The notes: generated from the sequence alone by a model not told the origin. 64,000 bases of DNA from Heligmosomoides polygyrus polygyrus (GCA_947396885.1 OX377202.1:58678034-58742033), one strand, 5' to 3'; shown: positions 24,602 through 34,392, counted from the first letter of the stretch. A program made the numbers and translations.

Positions 24602-24770
24602 CTTAGGCCCCTGTTATACTCCCGCGGGAGCATCCGCGGATGGGCGGGAATCGCGCCGTGGTCCTTCACCTGGCCAATCGCCGCGCCCCGCCACGCCCGC
24701 CGTTCGCGGTGCACCTTCAGTCCGCGGACGTCCCGCGGATGCTCTCGCGGGAGTATAACAGAGGCCTTAG
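24602..24770. repeat. Foldback MITE-like element, family F1, inside element C
   Basis: Ends are inverted repeats (CTTAGGCC..CTGTTATACTCCCGCG and its complement), with arms of about 45 bases followed by looser GC-rich pairing. The terminal TAGGCC and TGTTATAC match the hairpin at 5564-5711. It interrupts the coding region of element C shortly after ORF1, so it inserted later than element C. Confidence 0.85.
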
Positions 24771-24854
24771 ATACCACCGGTTCTGAAAACCAGATGGCTG
24801 ACGACGTAATCGTACGTGAACGGGCTCTAAGGAACGAACGGAAAAGCGCATGCG

Positions 24855-25308
24855 CATGACATCCTCGAACTTTCTGAACCACAGGGAAACTGTTCATCGC
24901 CGCCTCCTGAAGATGTTTTAGGTTGGGAAGCGTTCCCTCCGGAACACAGGGCATCACTGAAGGTGGTGTCGGCTGCGGCGGCTGTGGTCGAGGACCCATG
25001 GCTGCAAACGAGAGATTGAGTTCATTGAGCAAGTGGGTGGTGTAATCGTTGATCTGCTGTGCCACTGATGCCGTGGAGAACCGAGAGTCTTGCCAGGCTT
25101 CGGTTACTGCTGAAGCGGTTGCATCACGTAATTCTTTGGCACTCTTACCGAGCACTGCGGTGTTGTCGTCCACGTCGATCAAGGTGTTGCGTATGTCGTC
25201 CACGAATTTCGGCGTCGGAGGAGGTGCCATGGCAGAAGACGGATCAGTCGATGATCCTTCGTCAGCCTTGCGAGACTGGGACCTTGTCACCGGAGGTCGC
25301 ATGCACAA
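24855..25308 (-). pseudogene. ORF1 of element C (unknown, possibly gag-like)
   Basis: From the Met at 25308 the minus strand encodes about 148 clean residues before the foldback insertion changes the sequence. It begins MCMRPPVTRSQSRKADEGSS, then a region rich in Ala, Asp and Leu with helical character (DNTAVLGKSAKELRDATASA), a proline-rich stretch (PRPQPPQPTPPSVMP) and a Leu-rich tail. There is no zinc knuckle or other named domain. The position between leader and helicase, and the VTRSQSR start resembling some retroelement gag N-termini, make a gag-like role possible. That is inference only. Confidence 0.5.
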
Positions 25309-26349
25309 CGAGGTTCCAAGGGGGACGAGCGGATCGAGCGTTAATATAGGGAGTAAGTCGCGTGATGTTATGGAATGGATATTGTGGGTGTAGACGTGAT
25401 ACCAGGGGTGTAATATCGGGAAAGAAAGGAATGTTGTGAGATTGTGAGATATTGGAGAAGCGACGAGATGAGAAAATCTCCGAGATGTGAAAAGAACCCA
25501 CGGAAAAGTACCTGCCCGCGAACAAATTGTCGCAAAGTGAAAGAAGTAGGTTATTTATGAAAAGCCAGAATTAAAAAATAGTAGGCGAGGAGCAGGTTCC
25601 TACTAGACTAGAAAAATGTAAGAAAGAAGAGTTTCTGGCCAGGCCTTAGAGGAAAAAAATAAAAAATTTACTTAGCACCGATCACGTAGAACCACCTACT
25701 CTCCGGTGGTTTGGAGAATCTATTCCTTAAAGTAGGATCGAAAACATCCTATAAATCAACTTGCTTGTCCAATAGTGGTACCCCTACTTTGTTTCCTGGC
25801 ACGGATATGGTTCTCAGTTATCTCGGTGCATACACTAAAACGGAGCACGTGCTAGAACTGGAACGACACGCTGATCTAGGTCACAAATAAGCAGATCTCG
25901 AAACTGAAAACAAATGAGAGTGCACTAAGAAAGCCCTAGGGAAATAATTAAAAAAGATGGATTGAAAGAGAATTTACGCACGCATTGAAAAAAGAGGGTC
26001 GATCGGTAATTCGCGAGCTGAGCATACAGTCCATACTGCGTTCTTAAGGATAAGGGCTGATGTAGAACGAGATAGGACAGGACGAAACACAACTAAGGAG
26101 CGGCAGCGTCGCAGAAAGAAAGGAGAGTACTGAGAAACGTTCACAAGATGGCCAGGCTTGTGCACACGTCGTAGCACGGGTAGAAAGAACTGCAAGGAGG
26201 CTTAAGTGCTAGAAAAAAACGGAGGTGCTGCTAGAAAAAATAAGTGGTGAAAGACAATGGGTAGGGAAAGAGTTCAACGAATAAAGTGAGATAGGAAGGA
26301 ATAGGAGTGGAAAGAAAAGGGAAAGGAGAAGAAGAGAGCTAAGGATGCA
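25309..26349 (-). other. Leader of element C
   Basis: About 1 kb between ORF1 and the 5' LTR on the minus strand. It is purine-rich on the plus strand (many GAAAG/GGAGAA runs) and has only short ORFs. Confidence 0.5.
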
Positions 26350-26362
26350 CTCGCTGCTACCA
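26350..26362 (-). other. Candidate primer-binding site of element C
   Basis: TGGTAGCAGCGAG on the minus strand begins with the TGG expected for pairing to a tRNA 3' CCA end. It lies 12 bases inside the 5' LTR, slightly further than usual. Confidence 0.5.
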
Positions 26363-26374
26363 GTGATGGTAGCG

Positions 26375-26594
26375 TGCATAGAGGAAGCGACAAACTAGGA
26401 ATTATTGGGAATAAGTGAAAGCAAGGACAAGCAACGACGATGGTCCCCTATCGAGACGTGCCGCCGCTCCCCGATCGCTTTGTTTTGGTTCTCCCTTCGA
26501 TCGCTTCGCCTCGCTCTCGGTCGCCGCTGGCCCGACCTGAACTGATGACTCATTATGTTCATTATCCCATATTATTATAGTAGCATCTCTTACA
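26375..26594 (-). repeat. 5' LTR of element C
   Basis: Direct repeat of 21745-21979, TG...CA, in the same orientation. It differs by scattered substitutions and the 15-base indel, so the two LTRs have diverged appreciably since insertion or come from different copies. Confidence 0.88.
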
Positions 26595-27107
26595 GTTAGA
26601 AGTAAATGATTCTCGCATCACTGTGCAGGTAGCATTGGTAGGATCCAACATATCTAATGAATAGTCGTAAGCTATGAAAAATCAAGAAATGGGCCGCAGC
26701 GAACAGTTCGTTAACTGCGGACTGAAATCGGCCCGCGCGGTCCACGCGATCCAAAAGCTGCGGGTCGAAATTGACCCGCGCGGTCGTCAATTGGTTAATG
26801 CCATTTTGACAAGTCCGTTCTCATTGAGCTAGCGGCAACTTCGATACTTATCTTCAAGATTGTCCCTTTTTAGCGATCAAAAGAAAGGTCATGCTCGATG
26901 ACGTAAGAGTGGAATCGCTTTATAAGCTACTTCTTCTTGTTTGTCTGGAAGATACGGTTAGTGAAAAGCGGCCACATTTCATGTAGGTCAACACGAGTGA
27001 AGAGCATATAATAGCTTTTATTCGCTGTCCGTATTGCGACCAGACCTTTCTCAAGCACTTTGTGCCTGTGCATTATTGGTTTAAACATGAATGCGCAGAA
27101 AACGCTA
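26595..27107. other. No recognised gene
   Basis: AT-rich with short ORFs; no motif recognised. Confidence 0.5.
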
Positions 27108-27422
27108 AAGATTGTGTAGACGTCAGGATCCCTCAAATCGCAACCACTCAGTCGAAATGCAAAAACACCGCAACCCGGGAGAACCGAACCCATGACCTCC
27201 CTCGTATCAAGCACGCCTTTATTCACTGCACCTTGGTCTGCTCGCTGGCGTGACATCTCGGGCGTACAAGAGTCTCCTACCTCTCGTGAGGCGTCGATTT
27301 CATGCTATCTTCAAGCGCCTATTGGACTCCTTGGGTTTAATGACTCGACAAAGAATAAACACATTTTTATACTAATTAAGGGGTGAGATTCTTCTTATAT
27401 GACTCGCTCTCCCCATTGAGAC
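27108..27422 (-). repeat. Dispersed repeat R2 (SINE-like), copy 2
   Basis: Minus-strand partner of 20683-20985. It retains GGGTTCGGTTCTCC (B-box-like) preceded by GGTGCAGTGAATAAAGG (A-box-like), at spacing compatible with a tRNA-derived head. The homology extends on both sides of the head. Confidence 0.65.
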
Positions 27423-27990
27423 CTAAGCCTCGGTCCCTTCCCTTGTGAGAGTTTCGCTTACCAAGCAGACTATGGGCAGGGGTATTGCCATAGAACGCCG
27501 ACGCGAAAACGAGCCGACGAGCACAGGACACCTGCGGTTGTGGGCACAACTTCTTGTCCGAAATTCACTCTTGTGCTGCGGCTGTCCTAAAGGGTAAGGA
27601 TTTGCCGACGTCGACGTTGCAGGACCCCCTATTGCGTTGTGCTTGTCTTGACGTTGTGGTGAAATGGCGTTATGCACAAGGAGTAAAGTCCAGCAGATGT
27701 TCAGACCAACCCCTCATGTCCTAACAATAATAACAACAGTAAATAAAAAAAAGTAATAATGAATAGTATAATATTTCTTAATAATAAATCGGAACTATGA
27801 GCAATGACAAATAAGAACAAGAATCATTACTATCAATAATAAATAGCAGTGATTTATAGCGTTGTATAATAACAAACAATAATGAGAAGCAATAAATAAT
27901 AACAACAGGTGATAATGAACAATTTTGCATTACTATTTATACTTTTCATTATCACCTGTTGTTGTTATTTATTGCTACTAATTACTGTTT
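27423..27990. other. AT-rich DNA with a 23-bp inverted repeat
   Basis: 27724-27980 is very AT-rich with AATAAT/AACAAT runs. 27896-27918 (ending ACAACAGGTGATAATGA) pairs with 27947-27972 (starting TCATTATCACCTGTTGT) across a loop of about 28 bases. No gene is recognised. The hairpin ends just before the RTE fragment. Confidence 0.65.
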
Positions 27991-28874
27991 GTGGTGATAT
28001 CCGTTCCATCACGTGGTGCCACTGGAAACTGTTCGCTCTGCGAGCTAAGCCGAACACGAACACTCGATTGCAGGCGACAGGCCCTTGTGACAGGCAGGCC
28101 TACGACGACCCATGTCACATCACATGGTGCATGACAGTGCACGTTTTTCGAGATAGTGCTACGGCGTCCGTGGGAGCCGACGCCCACTCGAAAAGGCCGG
28201 CGAATGTCAGAAGTATGCGAGAGCACTGATGCGAGGACGGCATCGGGGGACAACTGAGCTAGCCCGAAAGTCCGAAACGTAAGCAGGACCTGCGTGGCAA
28301 CGCTGTGGGAACGTTGACGGGCCGCTCGTGCGAGTTGGTTGAAGCACCGGAGCGTAGAAGGGTTGATTTCTGTGCGGTACAAGAGACGAGGTGCAGCAAG
28401 TCAAGGGACATAGGACGTGGCTTCAAGGCCGTTCATGTGGAAGCCCCAGGACCGCCAGTGGTGTCAAAATAATCGTCCCCGAATGATTTCGTGACTCGAT
28501 TGTAAGCCTCGAGCACCTTGACGATCGACTGATGAAGATAGTTGTCGACGCCAAGGACCTACTCTATCACTTCTTCTCTAGGCATGCTACGCAGACTAGC
28601 TGCTACGATCAAACCAGGGATGAGTTTTTGGAGATGCTTGATGAGAAGAAAACAGAGGTACCTCGAAAGATGTCATCATAGTCGCTGGTTACCTTAATGG
28701 GCACGTCGGCGCGACGAAAGACGCGAAATACGGGTACAGCTGTCATAGTGGATTCGGCTACGGATCGCGCGACGCAGACGGTGAGAATCGGAATTACGCG
28801 GAATCGCATAACCTCACCATAGTGAAAACCGCCTTCCGAAAACGCGACTCGCACCTTGTCTCATACTACAGTGG
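27991..28874 (+). mobile_element. RTE-type retrotransposon, 5' part, running into the gap
   Basis: Plus-strand copy starting with the same 5' terminus as 34985-38111 (GGTGATATCCGTTCC against GGTGGCGATGTCCGTTCC). It continues through the N-terminal region and into the endonuclease, where pieces such as KIVVDAKDLLYHFFSRHA, KMSSxxLVTLMGTSAR and KRDSHLVSYYSG are readable across frameshifts. At 28874 it is cut by the N gap exactly inside the endonuclease. At least three frame breaks make it inactive as assembled. Confidence 0.88.
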
Positions 28875-29074
28875 NNNNNNNNNNNNNNNNNNNNNNNNNN
28901 NNNNNNNNNNNNNNNNNNNNNNNNNNNNNNNNNNNNNNNNNNNNNNNNNNNNNNNNNNNNNNNNNNNNNNNNNNNNNNNNNNNNNNNNNNNNNNNNNNNN
29001 NNNNNNNNNNNNNNNNNNNNNNNNNNNNNNNNNNNNNNNNNNNNNNNNNNNNNNNNNNNNNNNNNNNNNNNNNN
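28875..29074. other. Assembly gap, 200 N
   Basis: Exactly 200 unknown bases. The sequence to the left is RTE and to the right is helicase, so the true gap size and even adjacency are unverified. Confidence 1.
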
Positions 29075-29750
29075 AAGACACTCACCGTGGATGAAGTCTC
29101 TCAGGTGCCGGAGCCCGTGCTCGCAACATTGGCGTCGTTGTTTCCCAAACTCCTGCCAGCTGTATCTGGAGGACATCCACCAAATGTTCCCTCACGTTAA
29201 GTGCCACTGTGAGGCAAACCCGACAATGTTCGGGACACAAAGCACGACGAAAATTTTGCAGGAATCTTCATCTGTTCCAGCAGCATCGCTGATTACCAGC
29301 TTTCGCGCACATCTGGCGCTGAACGATCTACCGAAACGGTCTTCTACCGCAACAGACTGGTGCGCGCCCACAGAGCTGCAGTCTGCTCCTTCGTATGCTG
29401 CGCTTCCCGAATGTAGATCTACCTCTGGCTGTTGTCGACGTGGCCTGCAGCTCGGTTAGGGCCGCCAGCAGGTCGCACCATAACGAAGTCGAGGCAGAGG
29501 TCTGCATCTGGTTGGTGCACGCTTTACGGCAAATAGATCTGCTTCCAGATCAGATGGCGATTATAACCTTCTACAAGAAACAACTTCGTCGTTTGGAAGC
29601 CTTTGCCCTCGAGCAGAACGTAGAACTCGCCACAGTCGATTCCGTCCAAGGCCGTGAAATGGAGGCCGCCATCATATTGACTACGCGTAACGACCTGGCA
29701 GTCGGATCGACCGACTTCCTTGATGATAAGTTGCGTATTAACGTTACACT
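29075..29750 (+). pseudogene. Inverted copy of the element C helicase
   Basis: 676 bases are the reverse complement of 22741-23416, with a constant coordinate sum and therefore no net indels. At least three substitutions are visible: one Leu-to-Pro change at 29390 and two synonymous ones. The fragment spans motif II (KTLTVDEVSQVPEP) to motif V (VDSVQGRE) and RINVTL. Homology stops at 29750, where the sequence diverges. The left limit is the gap, so its full extent is unknown. Confidence 0.93.
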
Positions 29751-29774
29751 GTCTTTTCGTAGCAAACGGTTAAA

Positions 29775-30740
29775 TGATGTTTAAGTTCATACCTGGACAG
29801 TTGGATTTCTCGCATTGGTTGCTTGAATGAGAACTCGTAAAGCATTTCCAACACAGCCTTTTTCTACTAAAGATTTCTTTTTTGCCGCATAACGATATTG
29901 GCATGACATTGTGATGAATAATATCCCAAATTTTCGCAAAATACACATTTTTGTGCTGCCTCCATTGGCGGTTTGGCGTGTTTTAACTGCTGGTATACCT
30001 GTAGATACTATCTGGTTGATGAGCATACTGACTTTGTCAAAAGTGCACACACAGCTTTCCGCTTGACTACTTGCAGGCTTTAAAAATGTAAAGTTTGGTT
30101 GTTATGGATGAGGGTGACTTTGGTTGTTATGGATGAGAGTCTCGGAGATAGCTCAAAATTCTGGAAAGCCCTCCTCTAGCCCGTAGAATTTTGGTAGGTT
30201 TAGTGCTGAGTCTTTATTGACCCGCATACTGTTTGTGCCGTTCTGTTTTTCAAGAGAATCCGTTGAGTTGTCTTCTCGTAGCCAGGGCTAATATCGAATT
30301 CATCATTGCAGCTTTTGTTGCTGGTTAGTTTATTACTATCGAATCTATTTTTGCGTCACTTCTAGAACTATCTGCCCCTTTTTCTATTGATAACCTCCTT
30401 GCAAGCTTATTTCTTGTATTATTGGCTTCTGTGAGGCGTGATTCCAGCATGTATTGCATTTCATCTGTTATGCCTACCACATTGTTAAGGTTGTTTCCTT
30501 TTCGATGTCCTCAGTGGTAGCATTCTTCTTCTCTTTAGACGTGGCTGCGCTATAGCCTTTCCTAAGTTGCGAAATTTGACAGTTCAGCTCTTTTCTTGCT
30601 CGGCTTATCCGTCGAATTCTTCCGCTCATTAAGTCGATTGCGGCTTGGACTTCTTCATATTGTATTTCTATGTCACTTGACTACTTCTTTGCTAACGTGT
30701 AGCACTTAACATTTTCTGCTAGTGCGTTAAGCGTGTTAAC
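29775..30740 (-). pseudogene. BEL/Pao-type gag remnant
   Basis: On the minus strand, frames from about 30740 to 29780 give a helical region (SGRIRRISRARKELNCQISQ, then RKGYSAATSKEKKN). After stops come two zinc-knuckle-like blocks, CVFCENLGYYSSQC (the His replaced by Tyr) and CWKCFTSSHSSNQC (an exact C-x2-C-x4-H-x4-C). This paired arrangement is typical of BEL/Pao gag in nematodes. Frameshifts and tandem stops show decay. No pol follows, because the sequence runs into the inverted helicase copy at 29750. Confidence 0.65.
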
Positions 30741-31189
30741 GCCAATTGCGATAGGTTTTATAAGACCAGACGTTCAGCGGCCTCGCGGCCGCCAAACGTC
30801 TGGTTGGGGGCTTCGCCCCCAAACCCCGAGTATAAAACACCCCGACCCTGTTCTTTTCTTCTTTAGACCCTCTTACTTTCATTTCATTCTCCAAAGTACA
30901 TGTTCTACTAAGTCCTGAGGAACAGACTGTGAGAGTCTCAATCCAAGGTGCTTAATCTGCGGAAACATAAATGAAACCAATGGGTGTCGTTAGATCGCTC
31001 TATACCGTTAACTGTCCGACAGCAATCATGTTCCTCCGATAACTTTAACCATTCTCCTTGCCCTCACTCTCAAAACTGCCAATACCCCTTACACTTGTGC
31101 CGGAGTGAAAAAAGGCGTAGTGAGAGTCAAGTACGCGCACACTTGTTGAACGAAGCCTGTGAAGTCTTCTCACGAATGCTGTGCAAAGT

Positions 31190-31345
31190 ATGATCCGTGG
31201 AACGACTTCTGGATCTGGACGCACGTTGTGCGACGTCTGGGTCACGTGTTCTGAATCCGGACGCATGTTGATATCGTCTGTGATACATATGCTGAGCCCC
31301 AACGCACATGTAACGACGTGAGCACCACGTCTTCTGAAGCCTGAT
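31190..31345. repeat. Degenerate minisatellite, period about 45
   Basis: Units share a CGTCTTCTGAA(T/G)CC(G/T)GA(C/T)..C core with the array at 31898-32260 and are more diverged. They lie inside Helitron 1. Confidence 0.55.
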
Positions 31346-31373
31346 ACCCGTTGGACGATACTATAAAAAAATC

Positions 31374-31800
31374 ATGTTCCGCTCTTACTGGTCCCCTTTA
31401 CTGGACCCCCTCCTTCAGTGGTCTCATCTTCACTGGTCCCCTTTACCGTCTCTCCCCCCCCCCCCCCGCTTATACCCCTTATACTGGTCCCCTCTTCATT
31501 GGGCCTCCTTCATCACTCTCCCCCCCCCCGTTCCTGGTTCCACCTTTGCCGCTTTCCCCTTTTCTGGACCCTTTTACTGATCCCCTCTTCACTGGTCCCT
31601 CCTCCCTCCCCCTCCGTTACCGGTCCCCCCTCACCGGACCCTCCCCTACAGTGATCCCTCTTAGTGGTCTCTTCTTCACTGGTCCTCCTTCTTTCCATCC
31701 CACCATTACTGGACCCTCCCCTGCAGTGGTCCCCTTTACTGGTCCCCTCTTCATTGGCCCTCGACCCTCCTTTGCTGGTCCCCCATTGCTGATCCCCCTT
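31374..31800. repeat. C/T-rich minisatellite inside Helitron 1
   Basis: Degenerate units of about 14-20 bases around (T/C)ACTGGTCCCCT, with poly-C runs near 31446 and 31510. The ORFs on both strands here (up to 167 codons, rich in Pro, or Gly/Glu on the other strand) are products of the repeat. Confidence 0.85.
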
Positions 31801-31897
31801 CACCCATCGGTGACATGTCGTATGAACGGGACACCCCTTGCACGATATCGATGAGACCCTTTCTTAACCCAAGCATCCACTCCGCGACATCGGTGAC

Positions 31898-32260
31898 ACC
31901 TCTTCTGAACCTAGACACCGATGCGCGACATGATTGACGCAACTCCTGAACCTGGACGTCTGTCGAGCGACGTCGGTAACACGTCTTTTCAAACCGTTCG
32001 TCCTTTCCGCGACATCGGTAACACGTCGTCTGAATCCGGACACCATTTGGGCGACATCGGCGACACCTCTTCTGAACCTAGACACCGACTGCGCGACATG
32101 GGTGACGCAACTCCTGAACCCCGACGCCTTTAGAACGACGTCAGTAACACGTCTTCTCAAACCGATCGTCCTTTGCGCGACATCGGCGACACGTCTTCTG
32201 ACGCACGCTACACGATGTGGGTCACACCTCGTTTCAACCCGGACGCCTGTCACTCGACGT
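31898..32260. repeat. Higher-order minisatellite, two 167-bp blocks
   Basis: Monomers of about 40-45 bases share CGACATCGG(T/C)(A/G)AC and CGTCTTCTGAA. Four monomer types recur in the same order in two blocks (31898-32064 and 32065-about 32231). For example ACCTCTTCTGAACCTAGACA opens both blocks and CAAACCG(T/A)(T/C)CGTCC marks the third monomer. Unit lengths near a multiple of three keep frames open on both strands; this is not a gene. It is followed by GGAC-rich simple sequence to about 32320. Confidence 0.85.
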
Positions 32261-32347
32261 CTATGAAAGGCCAGATGGACCGACGGAAGGACGGATGGAC
32301 AGACGGACGGACAGACACAACCGCTTACTCTTTTATATATAGTAGGA

Positions 32348-32884
32348 TTACATCCACTTTTACTGGGAAATTAGTAGGTTTTTAGCTTGTAAGCACTGGT
32401 GTAAGGTAGCTTCTTGGAATGTACAACAGATCGCTCGGGATCAGGTCTAGTTAGCGCTAGGGATGACTGCACTGACCATGCAAGGTTAACTGGTATGCAG
32501 ATCGCTCGGAATCTGGCTTCGGTACCGCTCGGGGTGAACAGTTTATGAGAAATTAAAGAAAATTATTCGGTCGATGCACCAAAATGTCCAACTGTGGGTA
32601 GTTCAGTGGATACTTCTTTGTCACGAGAACTGATTTTTGATGTAAACCCAAATTCGATCACTTTAGCGTTCTGCCGCCCTCTTATCAGAGGAGGCGAGCT
32701 CGCAAGGAAATCAACAAGGCATGCGAAGAGACGGGGTTGCGAAGGTCGCGACAGCATTCGTGCCTAGTATTCGCTAGATCCCGCCGTTAAGGGGCATACT
32801 TCACTGCTTCTGCTGCTGCAGCAATGGTTACGGATAGGATCGATCGGATGGTATAGTATCGATCTGCTGCCTCTTTTGCTGCGC
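32348..32884. other. No recognised gene
   Basis: Short ORFs only; no element ends recognised. A short direct repeat of AGATCGCTCGG(G/A)AT occurs near 32429 and 32500. Confidence 0.45.
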
Positions 32885-33140
32885 AGCAAAGAGCCTGTTC
32901 ATACTTCGCGACAGTAGCGACAAGAGCGATGAGAGCGCATTGCGCGTGGCGTGCGCGGCGCGCGAAAATATGGGTAGGTGACAGCAGCCATTGAAGCGAC
33001 TAGAGCGACAAGAGCGACCGGAGCGGCAGCGCCGGCGTTCGAATATGAACACTTTTCGGCGGCATACGCTCGGTTTTAATCGATATGCATGTTTTGCACC
33101 TGCGATGAGGCGCTTTTGTCGCGAAGTATGAACAGGCCAA
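32885..33140. repeat. Foldback, terminal repeat GCCTGTTCATACTTCGCGAC
   Basis: Terminal inverted repeats of at least 20 bases (about 32890-32910 and 33118-33138) surround GC-rich DNA rich in GAGCGA(C/T) runs. The right end continues into a 95-bp segment that pairs with 33591-33686. Confidence 0.8.
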
Positions 33141-33398
33141 AGGGCTGCGCAGCACCCATGAGCACTCTTTGCTGGCAGCTGGGGACTTTTTGCCGCCGGC
33201 TGCAGGCAAGAACACGTGTGTTTAAAACGCGCGCGCTGCAGTTTGCTGCCACAGCAGAGTATGCTCGAGCCTTCAGCGTTGCTCCCTATTTCCTTGCCAT
33301 GAGCAGTTAACCTAGCCGTTCTGCTTCTCGACAGCTGGCCTGTGCTCTTCTATATCCAAGGAACCCGGGTTCGGACAAATAGTAGTGCGGAAACCAGT

Positions 33399-33776
33399 AA
33401 AGCCGCGTGCACACTCCGCTGTGGCAGTGCGGCAGCCACGCTGAAGCTTAGCACGGAGGGGCGGAGTCACACTGCGGCAGCGCAGTGAGGGGGTGTGCAC
33501 ATTTCCGCAGCCGCAGTGCTGCCGGCAGCGGCCGCAGCGGCAGTGGCAGCGAGGAATGACCTGGACATTCTTCACTGTGCTCTTTCCTGCAGCAGGCGGC
33601 AAAAAGGCCCCAGCTACCGCAGCAAAGGGTGCTCACGGGTGCTGCACTGCCCTTGGGCCTGTTTATACTGTCGCTGCGTGCGGCCGCGGCGCAGCCCAAC
33701 AGTGCCGCAGTGTGCGAGACCAGATCCGCCCACATTCCACTGCCTGCTGCCCGCTGCAAAGTGTGCACGCGGCTTA
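33399..33776. repeat. Foldback, terminal repeat AAGCCGCGTGCACAC
   Basis: Ends at 33400-33414 and 33761-33775 are reverse complements. The interior is GC-rich and self-complementary (CAGTGCGGCAG-type runs). The inner segment 33591-33686 is the inverted counterpart of 33117-33212, including AGCACCC(A/G)TGAGCAC and CAGCTGGGG, so related foldbacks are nested or adjacent. ORFs through this region (up to 187 codons) are compositional artefacts. Confidence 0.8.
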
Positions 33777-34387
33777 AGCGCCGCGAGCAGAGCCCAATGG
33801 AGCAGTCGTCGCGCCCTACACCGGTCAGCGGCCGCGCGGCAGCGGCTGCTTGCAGCGCGCGGACTCCGCGGCGGATTTGGGTATCTACGGAAAAAGGTCA
33901 ACCGAAGCAGCGGATTGGCGAGAGCGCAGAGAAAGACACACTCCTGCTGCGCTCTGACTGAACGAGCTGACTCAGCGCTCGGGCGAGAGAGTACGCTCGT
34001 GGCCTGCATCTCCAGTGTTCGCCGGCCAATGCGGACACTTTGGAGTGAAGGGAACTGAATTTCAGAAAGAAAGGAGTGTTCCAAAAGAGTAGGACTTCCT
34101 GTAAGTCACAACCAAGGTGTGCCGAATCTACAGGAATAGATATGATGATTCCAAGTATTGAGGGTGTACAAGCGGTCCATCTTCAGACCTTTATTATCCG
34201 TCTTCCTTCAGCAAAGCATTACTGCTTATATACATTCCTGGAGGTGTGTTAGGGAGGCACACTTTAGTGTATTTATAACCTCCCATTTTCTCTAGTCTCA
34301 AGTATAGCCAGCCAGGGTGGGTCGGGGTGAAATCCTTCCCACATGAAGTGATGAAAGGAACTCACTTGACACGGAAGCGGCTGAAGC
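33777..34387. other. No recognised gene
   Basis: GC-rich on the left, AT-rich on the right. It ends at the target duplication of gypsy element B. Confidence 0.45.
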
Positions 34388-34392
34388 ACGAC
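34388..34392. repeat. Target-site duplication, left copy (gypsy B)
   Basis: ACGAC immediately before the 5' LTR is repeated at 51431-51435 immediately after the 3' LTR. The four-base version CGAC applies if the LTR is taken to end in GATA. Confidence 0.8.

Larger units (their letters stand above)
21745..26594 (-). mobile_element. LTR-bounded element C carrying a UPF1-like helicase (no pol seen)
   Basis: Direct terminal repeats of about 220-235 bp (21745-21979 and 26375-26594), both TG...CA, enclose 4.4 kb. On the minus strand the order is 5' LTR (26594 to 26375), a TGGTAGCAGCGAG primer-binding-like site, a leader of about 1 kb, ORF1 (25308 to about 24855), a foldback insertion, the helicase (about 23900 to 22674), a purine-rich tract abutting the 3' LTR, and the 3' LTR. 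I find no protease, reverse transcriptase, RNase H or integrase motifs, so it is non-autonomous or has lost pol. The flanks do not show a matching target duplication (GTTAG versus TATTG), which suggests age, or recombination between elements. Confidence 0.75.
30766..32347 (-). mobile_element. Non-autonomous Helitron-type element 1
   Basis: On the minus strand it starts TCCTACTATATATAAAAG (after an A) and ends with a GC-rich hairpin (GCGGCCGCGAGGCCGC), 7 bases and CTGG, followed by T. These are the Helitron hallmarks: 5' TC, 3' hairpin plus CTRR, insertion between A and T, no target duplication. The same two ends recur at 46199-47970. A second perfect hairpin (TTGGGGGCTTCGCCCCCAA, 30804-30822) lies just inside. 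The interior is minisatellite DNA, and no Rep/helicase protein is encoded, so it depends on an autonomous partner elsewhere. Confidence 0.8.

Noticed and set aside
28856..29200. ORFs spanning the N run
   Set aside because: They exist only because N is translated as X; the gap joins unrelated sequence.
31351..32266. Long Pro-rich and Val/Thr/Arg-rich ORFs
   Set aside because: Products of minisatellites whose unit length keeps frames open on both strands.
33493..34084. Overlapping ORFs of 110 to 187 codons
   Set aside because: They run through GC-rich foldbacks, are open on both strands and carry no domain.
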